In this document: positions 35,964 through 56,648 of the stretch, in pieces | Layout: each line of letters opens with the position of its first letter | Numbering within the stretch: position 1 is the stretch's first letter | DNA from: Flaccisagitta enflata | Taxonomy: Eukaryota > Chaetognatha > Sagittoidea > Aphragmophora | Direction of reading: 5' to 3' | DNA length: 64,000 bases | NCBI GenBank assembly: GCA_965153355.1 | Contig: OZ231126.1 | Location: 38,936,001 to 39,000,000 of the forward strand | The notes under the pieces: generated by a model | Database searches by the model: none | The model's input: only the letters and a program-made list of their open reading frames with translations | What the model was told of the DNA's origin: nothing | Position numbers and translations under genes: made by a program

Positions 35964-36663
35964 TTACATTGGCCAAACAGCAACAACAGCAACGTAAAGT
36001 CCAAATGTTTCACTTTAAAGTTGGGGACAAGACGTTCGTTTTCGTTTACACCGTGCCCGGCTTATCCAGCGACCAGGCGAGAGACTGGTGTCAAGGGTTA
36101 AGCGACATGGTCGGTTTTAACGACCGAGGATTTCCATCTTATCTTCGCGGGGACTTGCCCTCATCCAACGAGACATTGACGAAGATGGGGGAGGTCTTAA
36201 GCAAGAACGCCAACCACACAGATCAAGATCGAGATCGTTTCGTGAAATATTGGAATAAAGGGAAAAGGTATGATTTATGTTCCGTGTATACATGTAACAA
36301 AACGATATATGGATATACAGGGCGTTGGGCTTTGAAATTCTACCCCCGATTCGCGGGAGCAGTAACCAAAACTGATTTATAAAAATGTTTCAATTTCAAA
36401 GGGCGTACGAACTCGATGAGTTCAGGTATACACTAATGTACATCGAACGCTTTGACGTCCGCGAGAATCGGTTCGTTGATAAATTGTTGGTGAGTCCGCA
36501 AGAAGCGAAACCTGGGAACGAAGCCGGGAACAAAGCCGGAAAATGCGTCTACTCCAAGTCTACTGTATATGCATATGAGAAAATCGAAATCACAGCTTGC
36601 GAGTCTCAGAATAAGATATTCGTTTGTCAAATGGAATTGAAAAAAAAAAATCCTAAGACGTAG
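35964..36663 (+). CDS. C-type-lectin-like domain protein, last two exons (partial)
   Basis: Two exons, 35964-36267 and 36402-36663 (134-bp intron, phase 2 on both sides). The first follows an acceptor TTTTTTCAG and encodes a Gln-rich start, FVYTVPGLSSDQARDWCQGL (the A..WC motif of C-type lectin folds), and a potential N-glycosylation site (NHT). The second encodes AYELDEFRYTLMYIERFD and the terminal triad GKCVYSK, ITACESQ, KIFVCQM, then a Lys-rich tail and TAG. The four cysteines fit the canonical C1-C4 and C2-C3 pairs. The calcium/sugar-binding EPN/QPD and WND motifs are absent, so a carbohydrate ligand cannot be assumed. Upstream exons (signal peptide) were not found in the window. Confidence 0.65.
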
Positions 36664-36717
36664 TAAAAAGGGTTTTTTTTTGGTACCCTGATCATCGTAA
36701 CTTAAGGTTATGAGATA

Positions 36718-37130
36718 CTATGCGAATCAAAAAAAAAAGACGCACCTTTTTTTTTACTGATAAAACTGACTTAAAAAGTATCAAAAAAATTTTACAGAGA
36801 AAATGATTTTGAAGATTTTCAAATTATCTTTCATTCTAGACCAATCCCAGATCTGTATCTTTAACGGTTTAGGAGCTAGAGCTCTTTAAAGTGAGACACC
36901 ATTTTACTGAATTGCATCTTTTTCAAAGGGACGGCAATAACATATTTGGCAACATTTTTACTCAAACTAATGCCATTTCTAAACAAAAAAAGATAGAGAT
37001 TCCAGATTGGCGCCAAATGAAAGAGTTTTTCAAGGGCTTCAAAATGGTCTAAGATTTTAGTTAGTTTTTTGAATTTTCATAGGCGCAATCAACCATTCAA
37101 AAGTGCGTCTTTTTTTTAAATTCATATAGT
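36718..37130. mobile_element. TA-flanked inverted-repeat element
   Basis: 413 bp, ends of about 30 bp inverted (CTATGCGAATCAAAAAAAAA then AGACGCAC; right end complementary), flanked by TA (36716-36717, 37131-37132). Non-coding, mariner-like by target site. Confidence 0.65.
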
Positions 37131-37799
37131 AGTCCTAACAGGAAAGGAATCTAGTCATTGAAATACAGATTTTCATTTGTCAAGATTTTCAAGATTAAAT
37201 ACATCAACTTGTGCTGACTGTATTCGAATTACATAGCCGTACCCAAACAATTGGGGATTGAAAAAAAACTTTGCATTTACACAATTGGGGATTTTGGGAA
37301 ATGAGGGACTCGAACATTAGGGAATTTAAAGAAGTTCCTGCAAACTTGACATAGTCCGATGCCATTCAAATAAAAAATGAAAAATGACAGATCAAAAGTG
37401 AAAATTGCTGTTTCATTGAACCTGCGCATAAATTTCTGAATACATCCTGGCTCTTGTCTCTCTCACACGTTATGTCTATCTCTTGCTGGGTGATGATAGC
37501 TAGCAAAATGAACTTGTAACCGTAGTAAACGAAAGCCAAAGCTACTTGTATCTAAGATTATGATGGGAAACAGTACCTGTAAATGCCGTTGCTATCGTGT
37601 ACCGGTCGTCCTTTGTTGAATAACGCGTGGAATATAACCATGTGCAAAAAATAAATCGTACATTGCTTATTTCAGCCATAACTTGGTGCTGCTTTTGAGA
37701 AAGTAAGTAAAATCCATAACCATCTTAAAGAGCTTCGAAAAATTTTTGATTTGAGTCGTTGAACGAAATTCTAATTGGAAAACTGTGAAAGTTAATCTA

Positions 37800-38793
37800 C
37801 AGGGTGTTTCACGCGTTTTGAGATATAAAGAATCAACATAACTTTTCTCCTAGAAAAGCTACTCCAATTCTGAAAAAAGGTCTGAACAGATCTTGAAGTG
37901 CAGTTTTTTTATGTCACCAATTTTTTGTATTTGCGCTTTTTACCTTGGGAGCTACGGGAGTTTAAAGTAAACAACATTATCCAGTTAATTAAACATGGTA
38001 AAGAAAAAAATGGACAACTTATTTTACTAGTTTCTGGTCAACTTTTGGCTTGAACTACAGAAAATCCATGACTGTTTAAAAGCCCTGTAAAAAATTTTCA
38101 AAACGAGACGTTGCTGGACATTGTAGCGTCATTCATTTAGAAATGGCAAAAGATTGAAGAAAAAAATCACAGATTAAAAAAAATGCTCATTTCAATTTTT
38201 TTCCATCGAGAAATTTTGCTCTTTGCTCTTTGTCAATTACGTAACTCAGGATTGTCTTAGCTACTCGATATCCATGAGCCAATTAAAGAGGTATGAATTT
38301 TCTCTAAAATGGAGCCAAGAACCAATTTCTAACTTAATTCGTTTAATTCCTATGTTACAATAAAGATAGCCCATGAAAATCAGGTGGTACTGACTTTCCT
38401 AATTCTTGACCACCTGTCTTCATTCCTCTGCCAAATCTAAACGGATAGAGATATGACAACCAGCAAGGTCTCATTAAAAAGATCTTTCGCAGAGCTTCAA
38501 AATGGTCATGGATTTTGCTATGTTTTTCTTATTGCTTGGATGTGAAACACTAACAAACAAGTAGTTTGCTTTTTTTTTTGCCATAGTTATCCAGATTAAA
38601 GATGCAGGCTGGATATGGTTGTTTTTTTCAAACTTACATAGTGGGCATATTTAAAAGCGCAGGTATAAAAAATTGGTGACATAAAAAAACTGCACTTCAA
38701 GATCTATTCAAACCTTTTTTCAGAATTGGAATAGCTTTTCTAGGAGAAAAGTTATGTCGATTCTTTAAACCTCAAAACGCGTGAAACACCCTG
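37800..38793. mobile_element. mariner-like inverted-repeat element, 994 bp
   Basis: Ends CAGGGTGTTTCACGCGTTTT and complement, with about 140 bp of inverted similarity (both arms share ATTCTGAAAAAAGGT and TGACATAAAAAAACTGCA forms). Flanked by TA at both ends. No transposase frame. Same size class and end as the element at 17884-18869. Confidence 0.85.
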
Positions 38794-39830
38794 TAGTTTG
38801 AAAAAAAAGTGTCAAATTGAAATCTGCCAGATACGATGTCTTTTTACTAACTTGAATTCATGAACTAAGTCTAAACGGATTGACGTAAAAAGGTCTGCTT
38901 GGTGCCATTTTGTAGATTATAAATTATATTTTCATTTTCTCATAAATTTTTCATAGTTTCCTTTTGTCAGATATGTTTTACAAGCTTATAAAGACAGAAC
39001 TAAAATCCCAGAATCCCTTCAATTGACAGATTATGGTAAAGCTCACTTCAAACTGTCGCCATTTCTAAACGAATTGAGCTACAACTTTCTGCTTGGTCTA
39101 GATTTGAAGAACTTTCGAATATCTTTCAAACGGTCACTGATTTTCTATATTTTCATTGAAAGCAAGCCGATCAAAAGCAGCAAAAACCGCCATGTACGTT
39201 TTTTTTTGCCCATGGTTAACACCGATGGAATACATATCGCTGAAAACAAGAGGAAGATGTTGGGTTTTATTAGTCCATTATTTAATGGGCCTACTCAATT
39301 GAAAAAGCGATAATCAACTCTATCTCTAGGAACGTGTTGATGTGAAGGTAAAGATATCCCGTTGGACTTTTTGAAAGTCATCAGAGGAAAAAATTACATG
39401 CTAGGCAGGCATAAAAAAAAGCCTGATTGTCTTGAGCGCGCGATGCTTTCAATCAATGTTCCAGTCAGTCAATTCTGAGGTTACTACTGCGTTCCCGCGC
39501 GGCGCGCGCGACGATAGTCCATAGGCTTCGACTAGTGGTCACTGGAAAGCGCATCGACAAGTACAGCGTGCGGTTCTTTTTGGTCGTTGACTAAGCGACT
39601 CTTGAAGAGGCTGTGTTCGACCCATGGAAGGAAGGAAGGTCGGTAACATACTGCCCCTGCCCACTCGCCAGCGTCTACTTACTGGCCGTGTGTCTGGCCT
39701 TGTTATATAGAAATAGAGAAACATCTCCAAACTTAATCAGAGGCACTCAACCGCGCACACGTGTTCAATTCTAACCGGCAAACGAATTCCTCCTTCAGAA
39801 CTGATGAACAGATCAATAGATCTTCACTAG
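38794..39830. other. spacer with MITE debris and a Family B fragment
   Basis: 38800-39310 resembles the interior of the neighbouring inverted-repeat elements; 39586-39703 is a Family B copy in reverse (AAGCGACTCTTGAAGAGGCT ... CCCCTGCCCACTCGCC ... GGCCGTGTGTCTGGCCTTGTT). No gene. Confidence 0.5.
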
Positions 39831-40206
39831 ATTCCCACATGCCTCCTTAGTCGCTTCTTTTGTCTCTTCTGGCGACACTCTGTCTGCCCGGAAATCGTCG
39901 AGAGTGAGAGAGAGGGAGAAAGAAAGGATAAGAAAGAGAAGCGAGAAAGGAGGAAACGCGTGATAGCGAGCATACGTGCACAATGCATGGAAAATGTGCC
40001 AAGAGAAGAGCACCTGGGCTGGGCCATGTCGACGGCCGCTGGAGAAAATGGAGCAGTGACGGAGGCGCAGATGTGCGTGTGGAAGCGCACGAGAGACTGC
40101 GCGTGGGAAGGCAAACACCAAACAGCTACGCGATTTACTAATTCTCTCTATTTCCCTTTCTTGTTCTTGTATTGTATGTGTTCTTCTTGTTCTCCTGCTT
40201 AAAGCG

Positions 40207-40297
<91 letters not shown>

Positions 40298-40394
40298 CGT
40301 CTTCTTTTTCTTTTTCATTTTCTTTTTCTTTTTCTTTTTCTTTCTTTCTTTCCCTCCTCCCTTGTCTGTCCCAAATGTGGCGGATGTCCTGTGA

Positions 40395-40460
<66 letters not shown>
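39831..40460. repeat. Family C composite repeat, copy 3
   Basis: Lead CTCCTTAGTCGCTTC, then CTCTTCTGGCGACACTCTGT, a short GA tract, GAGCACCTGGGC ... GCGTGGGAAGGCAAAC, (GTT)n at 40207-40298 and (CT)n at 40400-40458. The order matches the copy at 10275-10975 although array lengths differ. Confidence 0.8.
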
Positions 40461-40754
40461 CCCCACAGCCCTGTCGCCAGATGCTATCCGCGTTGGAATC
40501 TCATTTTCTTCGATCTTCTATTATTCTCTCTTGTCATTCCATTTTCCTTTCCATATCACAGACTCATTTGCATCTTCTCTCGGCGCCCGATGTTGGTTCT
40601 TCCGTCGCCCGATCGCGAGCCTCGGCGATGCCATCTGTCCCTCCGCGTGTCGAAGATATCGAAACCTGGTTGCCCCGGGTGCAGAAAACAAAAGACGCGG
40701 GCCATGGCAACCGAAACGTGGTACAGGAATGGAATGGAACAAAAGACAATGAAA

Positions 40755-40801
40755 GAAAGAAAGATTAGAAAAGAAAAGAAAAGGAAGGAAAGAAGGAATA
40801 A

Positions 40802-40880
<79 letters not shown>
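40755..40880. repeat. (GAAA)n microsatellite
   Basis: About 20 uninterrupted GAAA units at 40800-40879 with irregular purine-rich flanks. Confidence 0.96.
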
Positions 40881-40881
<1 letters not shown>

Positions 40882-40904
40882 GAGCAAAAAACACAATAGG
40901 TCAA

Positions 40905-41800
40905 ATTTGAAAGTCACCAAAAAACCAGAGATTAATAATCCGAGCTGGATATGGGCAGGGATAAAAATCTGAAAAAAAGAGAGAGAGAGAGAGAATAAAA
41001 AAACAAAAGAAAGAAAAGAAAAGGAGGAATTTGTGGGCCGGTCTTATCCACGAAAGACAATGAAACGAGGCGGTGACTTGGCCGACTGGAAGATTATAAA
41101 CGGATAACATTAATGATCTCTTCCGAACAAATCAGATTTACCCGGGATTTTCGCGGGCAGGATTTTTTTTACGATGTCCAAAACAGAAGAGAAAAAGAAT
41201 ACGATCCTTTTTTTTATTGCGCCTTTGAGCCATCTTGTAGTTTTGTTTTTTTATTGTTTTTCTTTTCATGAAGGATGAAGATTATGGGAAGAGTATGAAA
41301 TGGATTGAAGGCATTACTTGAGGAATTAGTAGAATTAATAGGATGAGCGAGATTTTGGTCGTGCGACCACACACGTGCTAACTTATGGCCAGGATATAAA
41401 AAAGACAAAGGACCCCAAAGTGGATGTATAAATGCAGGCATGCTTTTGTTTTGCTTCTGCACTGTAGATCCACCATGAAAATAAACGGACCTACCAGTCT
41501 CAGTCTCAGAGAGGAAGTACAGGCCCTTACACACAAAAATTCATCCCAAGTTGGTCATTGTGACAACGACTAGATTGGATCGATAGACAGAAAATGACAT
41601 ACAATTGACTACTCTGAATGAAACTTGAGACATGGCCTGCCGCCATTGCAAAACATGAATGCCTTTCCTAGAGCTCGAGCTTCATTCCAGATCGTTTAAA
41701 ATTACATGTATAAAAGAATTGACAGCTGAAATTCGAACAGTTATAGGCTATAAGGTTATACAAATGTGCAACGGTATAACAAAGGGTAGGAACTGAACTT
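40905..41800. other. spacer downstream of FPGS
   Basis: No gene recognised. The FPGS 3' UTR should begin below 41801 on the minus strand; no canonical AATAAA was confirmed close by. Confidence 0.4.
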
Positions 41801-49897
<8,097 letters not shown>

Positions 49898-49907
49898 CTG
49901 CGACTTC

Positions 49908-50010
<103 letters not shown>

Positions 50011-50297
50011 ATTTATATTACTGCAAGCTGTGATGGATGGTTCGAAATGCAAGACCGAATGAACAGAAGTATCAAATACATTAGTCGGAGGTGAAGTAAA
50101 GGTGCAAACTAGCAAAGGTAGTCTCTACTTGTGGACTCGCGACTCCTCGAGAGGCTTTGTCCGTCGGTCCGTCGCTCGATCGGTCCACTAATTTGTCTTT
50201 CCGTGATGCTCAAGTTTCCAAGTAAAAAAGCCAGCATTTATCCCGCTGGCATTTATCCCCCTGGTTATTTGTTTGCCGAAATTGTCTTTTTCATATA

Positions 50298-50890
50298 ACA
50301 GTGGCCAAAATAAAAACCGGACGCTCAGTTTTTCATGATTGACTGAATACTGCACATACTTTTTACTTAAAATCCATGAGCATTTTAAAGAGCTTCAAAA
50401 ACTCTACAAATCTAGACCAAGCAGAAACTTCTAGCTTAAGTCGTTTTGAAATAACATAAGATTGAAATTCAACACCCATTTTCTTAGAAGCAAATTACTG
50501 TGCCTGACAATAAGGCACTTTTTGTTTCACATATTGTGTACAATAAAGAAATCAAATAAATGGAATGAAATTCAAGGTAAAATTGAAGTATTTTTAATTC
50601 TCTACAAGATGGAATCAAGCAGAAATCATGATTCTTCTTCGTTTACAAGCTATATTAATTCAAAGTTGGTTACTCTAAAAAGATTGATTCCAGATTCGAG
50701 ATTTCTGAGTGGTTATCTTTAAAGCATCATAACTTCTAAAGTTTTGAAGCTACAATGTTCTGTGAGAGCTCAAATGAAAGATATTTTGAAGCTCTTTGAA
50801 ACCATCATGGATTTTAAGGGTTTATCTTTCTTAGTTACTGAGCAATCCTTGATGGAAAAACAGCGTCCGGTTTTTTTTTTTGGCCATTGT
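50298..50890. mobile_element. Tc1/mariner-like inverted-repeat element
   Basis: 593 bp, ends ACAGTGGCCAAAATAAAAAC and complementary TTTTGGCCATTGT, with CCGGACGCT shared inverted, flanked by TA at both sides (50296-50297, 50891-50892). ACAGTGGCCAAAA is a typical Tc1-group end. No transposase. Confidence 0.8.
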
Positions 50891-51215
50891 TAATTTAATC
50901 AGTCTGCTTAGCTTTGGTCCGTTGAAGAGAACATTTATAACAACTCTTACAACTCATTAAGTAAGTATCATTACCTAGTGGTGGGTAAAATGGAATAGGT
51001 TGTTCCATGCTTTTTTCATTTGTCCAGGGAATATGGGCAACGGACAGATATTCTAGTAAAGAAAAAAACAAGTTGGTAATTTTTCAACTTGAATAACTGA
51101 GCTGAGAAAAACCGGTTGAAAAAAAAAATATACAGATTTTCCTCGATATCTGCAAAGTAAATTCCGAATCAGGGCAAATCAGCAAAAACCAGTTTAAAAA
51201 TAACAATGATGCGAT

Positions 51216-51218
51216 AGA

Positions 51219-51280
<62 letters not shown>

Positions 51281-51342
51281 GGAGGATGAGGAGGAGGATG
51301 ACGAGGAGGAGGAGGAGGAGGAGGAGGAGGAGGAGGAGGATG
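51216..51342. repeat. (GAT)n and (GGA)n microsatellites
   Basis: GAT units at 51216-51279, then GGA/GAC-rich units at 51280-51342. Confidence 0.96.
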
Positions 51343-51416
51343 ACGATCGATGCGCTTGTCATGCATGATCCTGTTAGTTAACATATGAGAGCGTCCGGTG
51401 TGTTTTATTCTACAGC

Positions 51417-51580
51417 TGCACAGTCCATCAAATCCCACCCTGATGGAAAAAAAAGAAACACCTAAAGCTACTTTATCCCACTCCACCCACCTACACAGTC
51501 CATCAAATCCCACCCTGATGGGAAAAAAACACCTAACGCCACTTTATCCCAGACCACCCACCTACACAGTCCGCCATGAT
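51417..51580. repeat. three copies of a ~73-bp unit
   Basis: CAGTCCATCAAATCCCACCC starts copies at 51421 and 51496, and CAGTCCGCCATGATGG starts a shorter third at 51567. The unit includes an ACACCTAAMGCYACTTTATCCC block. Confidence 0.85.
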
Positions 51581-51879
51581 GGGAAATAAATATAGAATGT
51601 GACTTTTTATTCCAAATTGATCAATAATCAGTCCATCTTTTTTGTAAGATAGATCTGTATATTAATACCACTGTACATCAATATCCTGTGTATGCTCAGA
51701 TTGTGATATGATTTGTCTAAACCCCACATCCTCGCCATTTATAAAAATGATGACGCAGCTGTGATGCATCTTCCCACGAGATCCTCTTGACAATCAAGTG
51801 CGTGACTCTTCCTTGGCATGACTCCGCCTCTTTTCTTCCAAGGAGTTTTCCACGTGTTTCTCATTGTTTCTCTTTGATT

Positions 51880-52060
51880 CTCTCTGTGTCTCTATCTCAG
51901 ACTCTAATGAAGTGTCTCTCTCATCGTGTCATCGTTTGGCGGCGTCAGACTCCACAGATGGCGCATCTGGCGACAACTGAGGAGTCTCTTCCGTCTCCGT
52001 TTGTCTACGTCTTTTTGTCTCTTCTGGCGACACTCTGTCTGCCAGGAAGTGAAAACAACG
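51880..52060. repeat. Family C repeat, copy 4
   Basis: CTCTTCTGGCGACACTCTGT at about 52018-52037, preceded by GTTTGTCTACGTCTTTTTGT; less complete than the copies at 10275 and 39831. Confidence 0.6.
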
Positions 52061-52373
52061 AATAGCGAAATTGCTGAAAAGAACAAACATGTGTGTGTAT
52101 TAAGAAAACCTCATTTTTCATTGTGCTATTATATTCGCTCGAGCGTTGCGATGCAAAGCGTTCGCTCACCGCTCTCTTCTTCGCCCGTTCCCCGCGCATG
52201 GATGTTGACCAGGTTTTCTTTGTTTTCAAATATTTGACCTTTTTTGCATAGCAGCGCGCATTCTCTCTCTCTGTCTCTCTCTCTCTCTCTTATTCCTTTT
52301 CTCTTTCTTTCTTCTTTTCTTTTCTTCCTACCCTGGTTTCTCCAGAGTTCATATTCTTTCTTGCTTCTTTTTT

Positions 52374-52374
<1 letters not shown>

Positions 52375-52467
<93 letters not shown>
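52375..52467. repeat. (CT)n microsatellite 1 upstream of noggin-like gene
   Basis: About 45 CT units. Confidence 0.97.
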
Positions 52468-52470
<3 letters not shown>

Positions 52471-52558
52471 CCTTCTTGCATACATTATAAATTCCTCACC
52501 ATGGGCTATCACCCGATGCCAGCTGGATCTTCTGGCGACAAATGTCTTGCCATCACGT

Positions 52559-52662
<104 letters not shown>

Positions 52663-52926
52663 CCTTCATTCGATATTCGTGATATTCTTGCCTTCCGTCC
52701 GTCTCCGGATGGTGTTTCGAACCCGCCCTCTGTCGCCAGACTCGGCATTCCTCCGTCGCCTCGTTTTTCGATGATCGTCATTTGTTTTCTGTGATCGTCA
52801 TTATCGTCAATTTTATCGTTCACGTTTCTTCACACCTTTAAGAAATGGTGTCTCTTCTTATTTCCTTTTTACCTTCTTTCACTTTAACGACGACGACGAC
52901 TTTAACGACGTTTTTGTCACCGCTCG

Positions 52927-53026
<100 letters not shown>

Positions 53027-53194
53027 CCATCAAAATTTGTCGCCTTGACCATGGTCACGACCTAATGAATCCTTAATGACCATCACTGTCGTCGTCATCG
53101 TCGTCGTTTTCGTCGTCATCGTCTCATTAAAGTCGTCGCCATTGTTGTCATAATATCGTCACGCTCGTCTCTCCATTGTCGCCGTTGTCCGTCC

Positions 53195-53197
<3 letters not shown>

Positions 53198-53288
<91 letters not shown>
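53198..53288. repeat. (CT)n microsatellite 4, core-promoter proximal
   Basis: About 45 CT units ending some 65 bp before the TATA box of the noggin-like gene. Confidence 0.97.
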
Positions 53289-53290
<2 letters not shown>

Positions 53291-53353
53291 TTATTCGCTG
53301 CCCATTGTTATTGTTATCATCATTTTTGTTGTTGTTGTCCATCGCGGAATCGG

Positions 53354-53361
53354 TATAAAAG
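53354..53361 (+). promoter_or_regulatory. TATA box of the intact noggin-like gene
   Basis: TATAAAAG in CGGTATAAAAGGGAGACG. ATTCAGAACAGCC about 30 bp downstream is a plausible start site, giving a 5' leader of about 270 nt before the ATG at 53659. Confidence 0.75.
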
Positions 53362-53658
53362 GGAGACGCGCTGGACGGAGAAATTCAGAACAGCCTTTGG
53401 TCCTCAATCAAGAGAAAACAAATTCCTCTCTCTCTCTCTCTTTTTCTACCAAGACCAACACTCACACTCTCTTATACCCTTCTCTCTGAATTCCTCAATC
53501 TCAACCGAGAACCTTCAGAAAAAATTCCTCGCACAATTAAAAAAACATCAACATTCCGCCACCAAAACCTCAACTCCTTCGCCTTCTTTGAAGAAAAAAC
53601 AAACAAACAAACAAACTTTTCCTCTTCCTCTTCCTCCTCCCACACAAAAACCATCAAA

Positions 53659-54381
53659 ATGGCCGCCACATTCGCCCTCACTTTTGTCGTCGTCCTCGCC
53701 GCCTCTTTCGCCGCCGCCGCCTCCATGTCCATCGCTGACAGACGGCGCCTCATCAAGGCGCAATTCCACCTTCTCAAGCCTTCCGTCAACCAAGAATCCA
53801 TCGCGCCTCTCCAGGAAGACTTCGACAACGTCATTCCCTCTTCGGCCTCTTCCGCCAATCCGGCCGAGGATGCGGACGCGATGATGGAGCTTCTCGGCGC
53901 GAATCACTTCCACGCCGACTTCATGTCCGTCGACGACCCGATGGAGGGTCCCAAATTCTCGGCGCTTGTTTCCGCCGACGACGAGTCTCACTCCAAGAAG
54001 GTCGCCGACGAAGTCGACGAGCTGTTTGGCCAAGACAAGAAACTCGCATCCTCCAAAATCGGCCAAAAGATGAAGAAGAAGTTGACCAAGTTGTTGGCCG
54101 ACTTTACTCAATGCCCCGTCGTCTACGAATGGAAAGATCTCGGCGACCGATTTTGGCCGCGTTATATTCGCACCGGAACATGCTCTCAAAAGAAGTCTTG
54201 CAGCTTCCCAGCTGGAATGGGCTGCAAACCGGCGGAAGAGTCTCACTTGACGCTGCTCAGAAGATTTTGCGGATCCAGAAGATGGGGCAAAGCCGAAGTC
54301 GAAGCTTTCAACCCGAATTCCAACTGCAGATGGATCTCGATCAAATATCCCATTGTTACCAAATGCTCTTGCTCTTGTTAA
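53659..54381 (+). CDS. noggin-like secreted BMP antagonist
   Basis: A 240-residue intronless frame. Residues 1-20 are a signal peptide. Residues 76-94 (MELLGANHFHADFMSVDDP) match the noggin clip segment that blocks BMP receptor sites. A Lys-rich heparan-binding-like stretch (134-145, GQKMKKKLTKLL) precedes the cysteine-knot finger. The finger has Cys at 152, 175, 181, 189, 204, 223, 236, 238 and 240, including CPVVYEWKDLGDRFWPRYIR, CSFPAGMGCKP, HLTLLRRFC and the terminal KCSCSC, all diagnostic of noggin. Between Cys204 and Cys223 it carries a longer insert (GSRRWGKAEVEAFNPNSN) than vertebrate noggin. A TATA box, a pyrimidine-rich leader and AATAAA at 54587 frame a complete transcription unit. 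Paralogue of the broken copy at 6563-7260. Confidence 0.95.
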   Translation: MAATFALTFVVVLAASFAAAASMSIADRRRLIKAQFHLLKPSVNQESIAPLQEDFDNVIPSSASSANPAEDADAMMELLGANHFHADFMSVDDPMEGPKFSALVSADDESHSKKVADEVDELFGQDKKLASSKIGQKMKKKLTKLLADFTQCPVVYEWKDLGDRFWPRYIRTGTCSQKKSCSFPAGMGCKPAEESHLTLLRRFCGSRRWGKAEVEAFNPNSNCRWISIKYPIVTKCSCSC

Positions 54382-54586
54382 AAATGAGTTCTTTTTAATA
54401 TCTTCCATTTTTCGTGATTCATATTCTATTTCGTTTGTCTTTTGTCAAATTTCCGCGAAACTATCATTTCTTCCATCGTGCCATTCTGGTGTTCCGAGTT
54501 GCCATCCTTATTGTATTCGCATTAAGTTATTGTCGCATTCTGTGATATTTCATTAACACCATTGATCTCATTTGCATTTTATAATT

Positions 54587-54592
54587 AATAAA
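54587..54592 (+). terminator. poly(A) signal of the noggin-like gene
   Basis: AATAAA about 205 bp after the stop, followed by an A run about 15 bp later. Confidence 0.7.
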
Positions 54593-54805
54593 TTAATCGC
54601 AACCTTTAAAAAAAACTTCCTTTGTTCTCTTTTGCTTCATGGGTGGTTACAAGGGAGTGGGCATTGGCGGAGGTGCAGCTGATCAAATGACGAATAAGCA
54701 TCAGCAAAGAAAAAAAAAAAAAAGAAGGAAAAAAAAAACAGTAAGAAAAGGTCGAAGAAACAAAGGTGTCGGGGTTGAAATTTTGCAATGTCTTGCGGTT
54801 TTGAA

Positions 54806-54996
54806 AAAGAACAACGCCGGATACATGGCTACCCAGGCGGGTGGGCAAGGGCAGTCATGAAAAAGGCTATCCATTAACAAAGCATTTGGGCAGGAGCTGT
54901 AAAGCATGAACAGCCCGCCAAAAAAGCTTAGCGTTACCGACCGACCGACCATCCGACGAACATTGCTGTTTACAGAGTCGCGTGCACTCGACTACA
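54806..54996 (+). repeat. Family B element
   Basis: AACGCCGGATACATGGCTAC head, GCGGGTGGGCAAGGGCAGTC, an internal AAGCATTTGGGCAGGAGCTG, a short GACC tract and 3' end AGAGTCGCGTGCACTCGAC. Confidence 0.7.
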
Positions 54997-55031
54997 AAAT
55001 ATGGCCTGGAAGCTTCTGATTTGGAATGATT

Positions 55032-55173
<142 letters not shown>

Positions 55174-55275
55174 ATAAAAACTATTTCAGATGCATTAAAA
55201 CCGATCATGTATTACAGGCTGTCAAAATCAGGTAGAGAGTAGAGACTGCAGATAAACAGAGAGGAAGCAGGAAAA

Positions 55276-55430
55276 AACAAGGCCGGATACACGGTCACCA
55301 GTTGCGGACGGGTGGGCAGGGGCGGAAATGCGCGTTTCCTCACTTTTTGACTCGTGTCCACGGACCAACCAACCGACCGACCGACGGACGGACAAAGCCT
55401 CTTATAGAGTTGCGTGTCCGCAACTAAAAA
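55276..55430 (+). repeat. Family B element, full-length reference copy
   Basis: Head AACAAGGCCGGATACACGGT, GTTGCGGACGGGTGGGCAGG, GCGGAAATGCGCGTTTCC, a GACC/GACG tract (55363-55391), ACAAAGCCTCTTATAGA, 3' hairpin GTTGCGTGTCCGCAAC (55409-55424) and TAAAAA. Confidence 0.85.
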
Positions 55431-55439
55431 GAGGTGTCC

Positions 55440-56640
55440 ATTGTCCAACCGGGTGGATCATTGGTGATTAATTTTACCCGAGCGCATTATCGCCTCAGCG
55501 TGATATCGCGGCAGCGTGTCGCGGACCGGCCGACCATGTTCCATTACTTATTAACACGCCATGTATATACGCTCCGTTCCATACGAGCAGATATTTTGAC
55601 CATACGCCGGCCGGCGGTCAACCATCTGAACCGCAGGTTGTCGCGGCGATGGCGCAAAGTTCGATTTGATTCGATTCGGCCGGCCAACATATTTTCACTT
55701 CGCGGTTTGAGCATGGTGAGTGTATGAGTTTAAATGTTTCATGTCGCACTGAGGGTTGCAATTTGGAAGAGCAGTTCAGCACATAGCCAATTTGTTTATT
55801 CTTATGCAGGGGCAGTTTATCAACAATGCGGGATCTATAACAATCTGGATGCATGCAAATGGGCAGGGACAGAGTGGCTTAAACAGTTGCATACGACTAA
55901 AAAAAGCCTCTATGTCATGGAGTACAGGAACAGCAAATTTTGGTTTCATTTTACTTTTTGCTTGTGATATAGATTTATAATCAAAGAATATTATTAGAAT
56001 TTTAGTTGAATATTTTTGATATAATGTATAAGGAGTTTTAACAATGTTTTTAAACCCAGTATACTGACTATGGCCTCATACCAATCAGAAATAAAAATTG
56101 AATGTTTGAATTCTTGAGAAAAATAGTAAACAAAATTTCAAAACCTTGTTGGGTGAAATTATATCACGGCCTCAAAAAAGAAAATTTTGCATTTCTAAGA
56201 ACATGGCCCTTATCTTATGTGTTTTTAAAAAAAGGCCATATTTTTGGAAATGCAAATTTCTTTATTTTCATGCAATGATATAATTTCACCTAAGAAGAGT
56301 CAGATGACAAAGTATAATTTTCTGCAAAAAATCTTCTTTTTTATACTTTTTTTAAATACTTTATGTACATCAAGTCTGTATTTTAGTGATTATCTATGCA
56401 AAAATTGTTTCTTCAACACTTAAAAAATGTTTTTTTAACAAAAAAAGTTATAGAAAACTAATGTAAAAAATATCTAAAAAATTGTAATGACGCATGAAAT
56501 TTCTTCTTCCCGTACACTGCGTCCTATCCTACATGCTAAGTGACTGGCGGCTGGATGAATAGAAACACAAACCAATGAGTGCAAAAATAAATAAATGAAC
56601 AGTTAAATAAGTTGACCAACAAATAAATATATTATTTTCA
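55440..56640. other. spacer, no gene recognised
   Basis: 55440-55730 looks unique and relatively GC-rich but has no convincing exon. 55980-56640 is AT-rich with a possible inverted pair (AAAATTTTGCATTTCTAAGA near 56180 and a diverged complement near 56250). Confidence 0.4.
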
Positions 56641-56648
56641 CTCTTAAG

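Noticed and set aside
39023-39313. 96-residue plus-strand frame starting MTDYGKAHFKLSPF
   Set aside because: AT-rich sequence resembling interiors of the neighbouring inverted-repeat elements; no family match, splice context or codon pattern to support it.
53472-54408. Long minus-strand frames opposite the intact noggin-like gene
   Set aside because: Shadow frames of a GC-rich coding region; the plus strand has the signal peptide, cysteine knot, TATA box and poly(A) signal.
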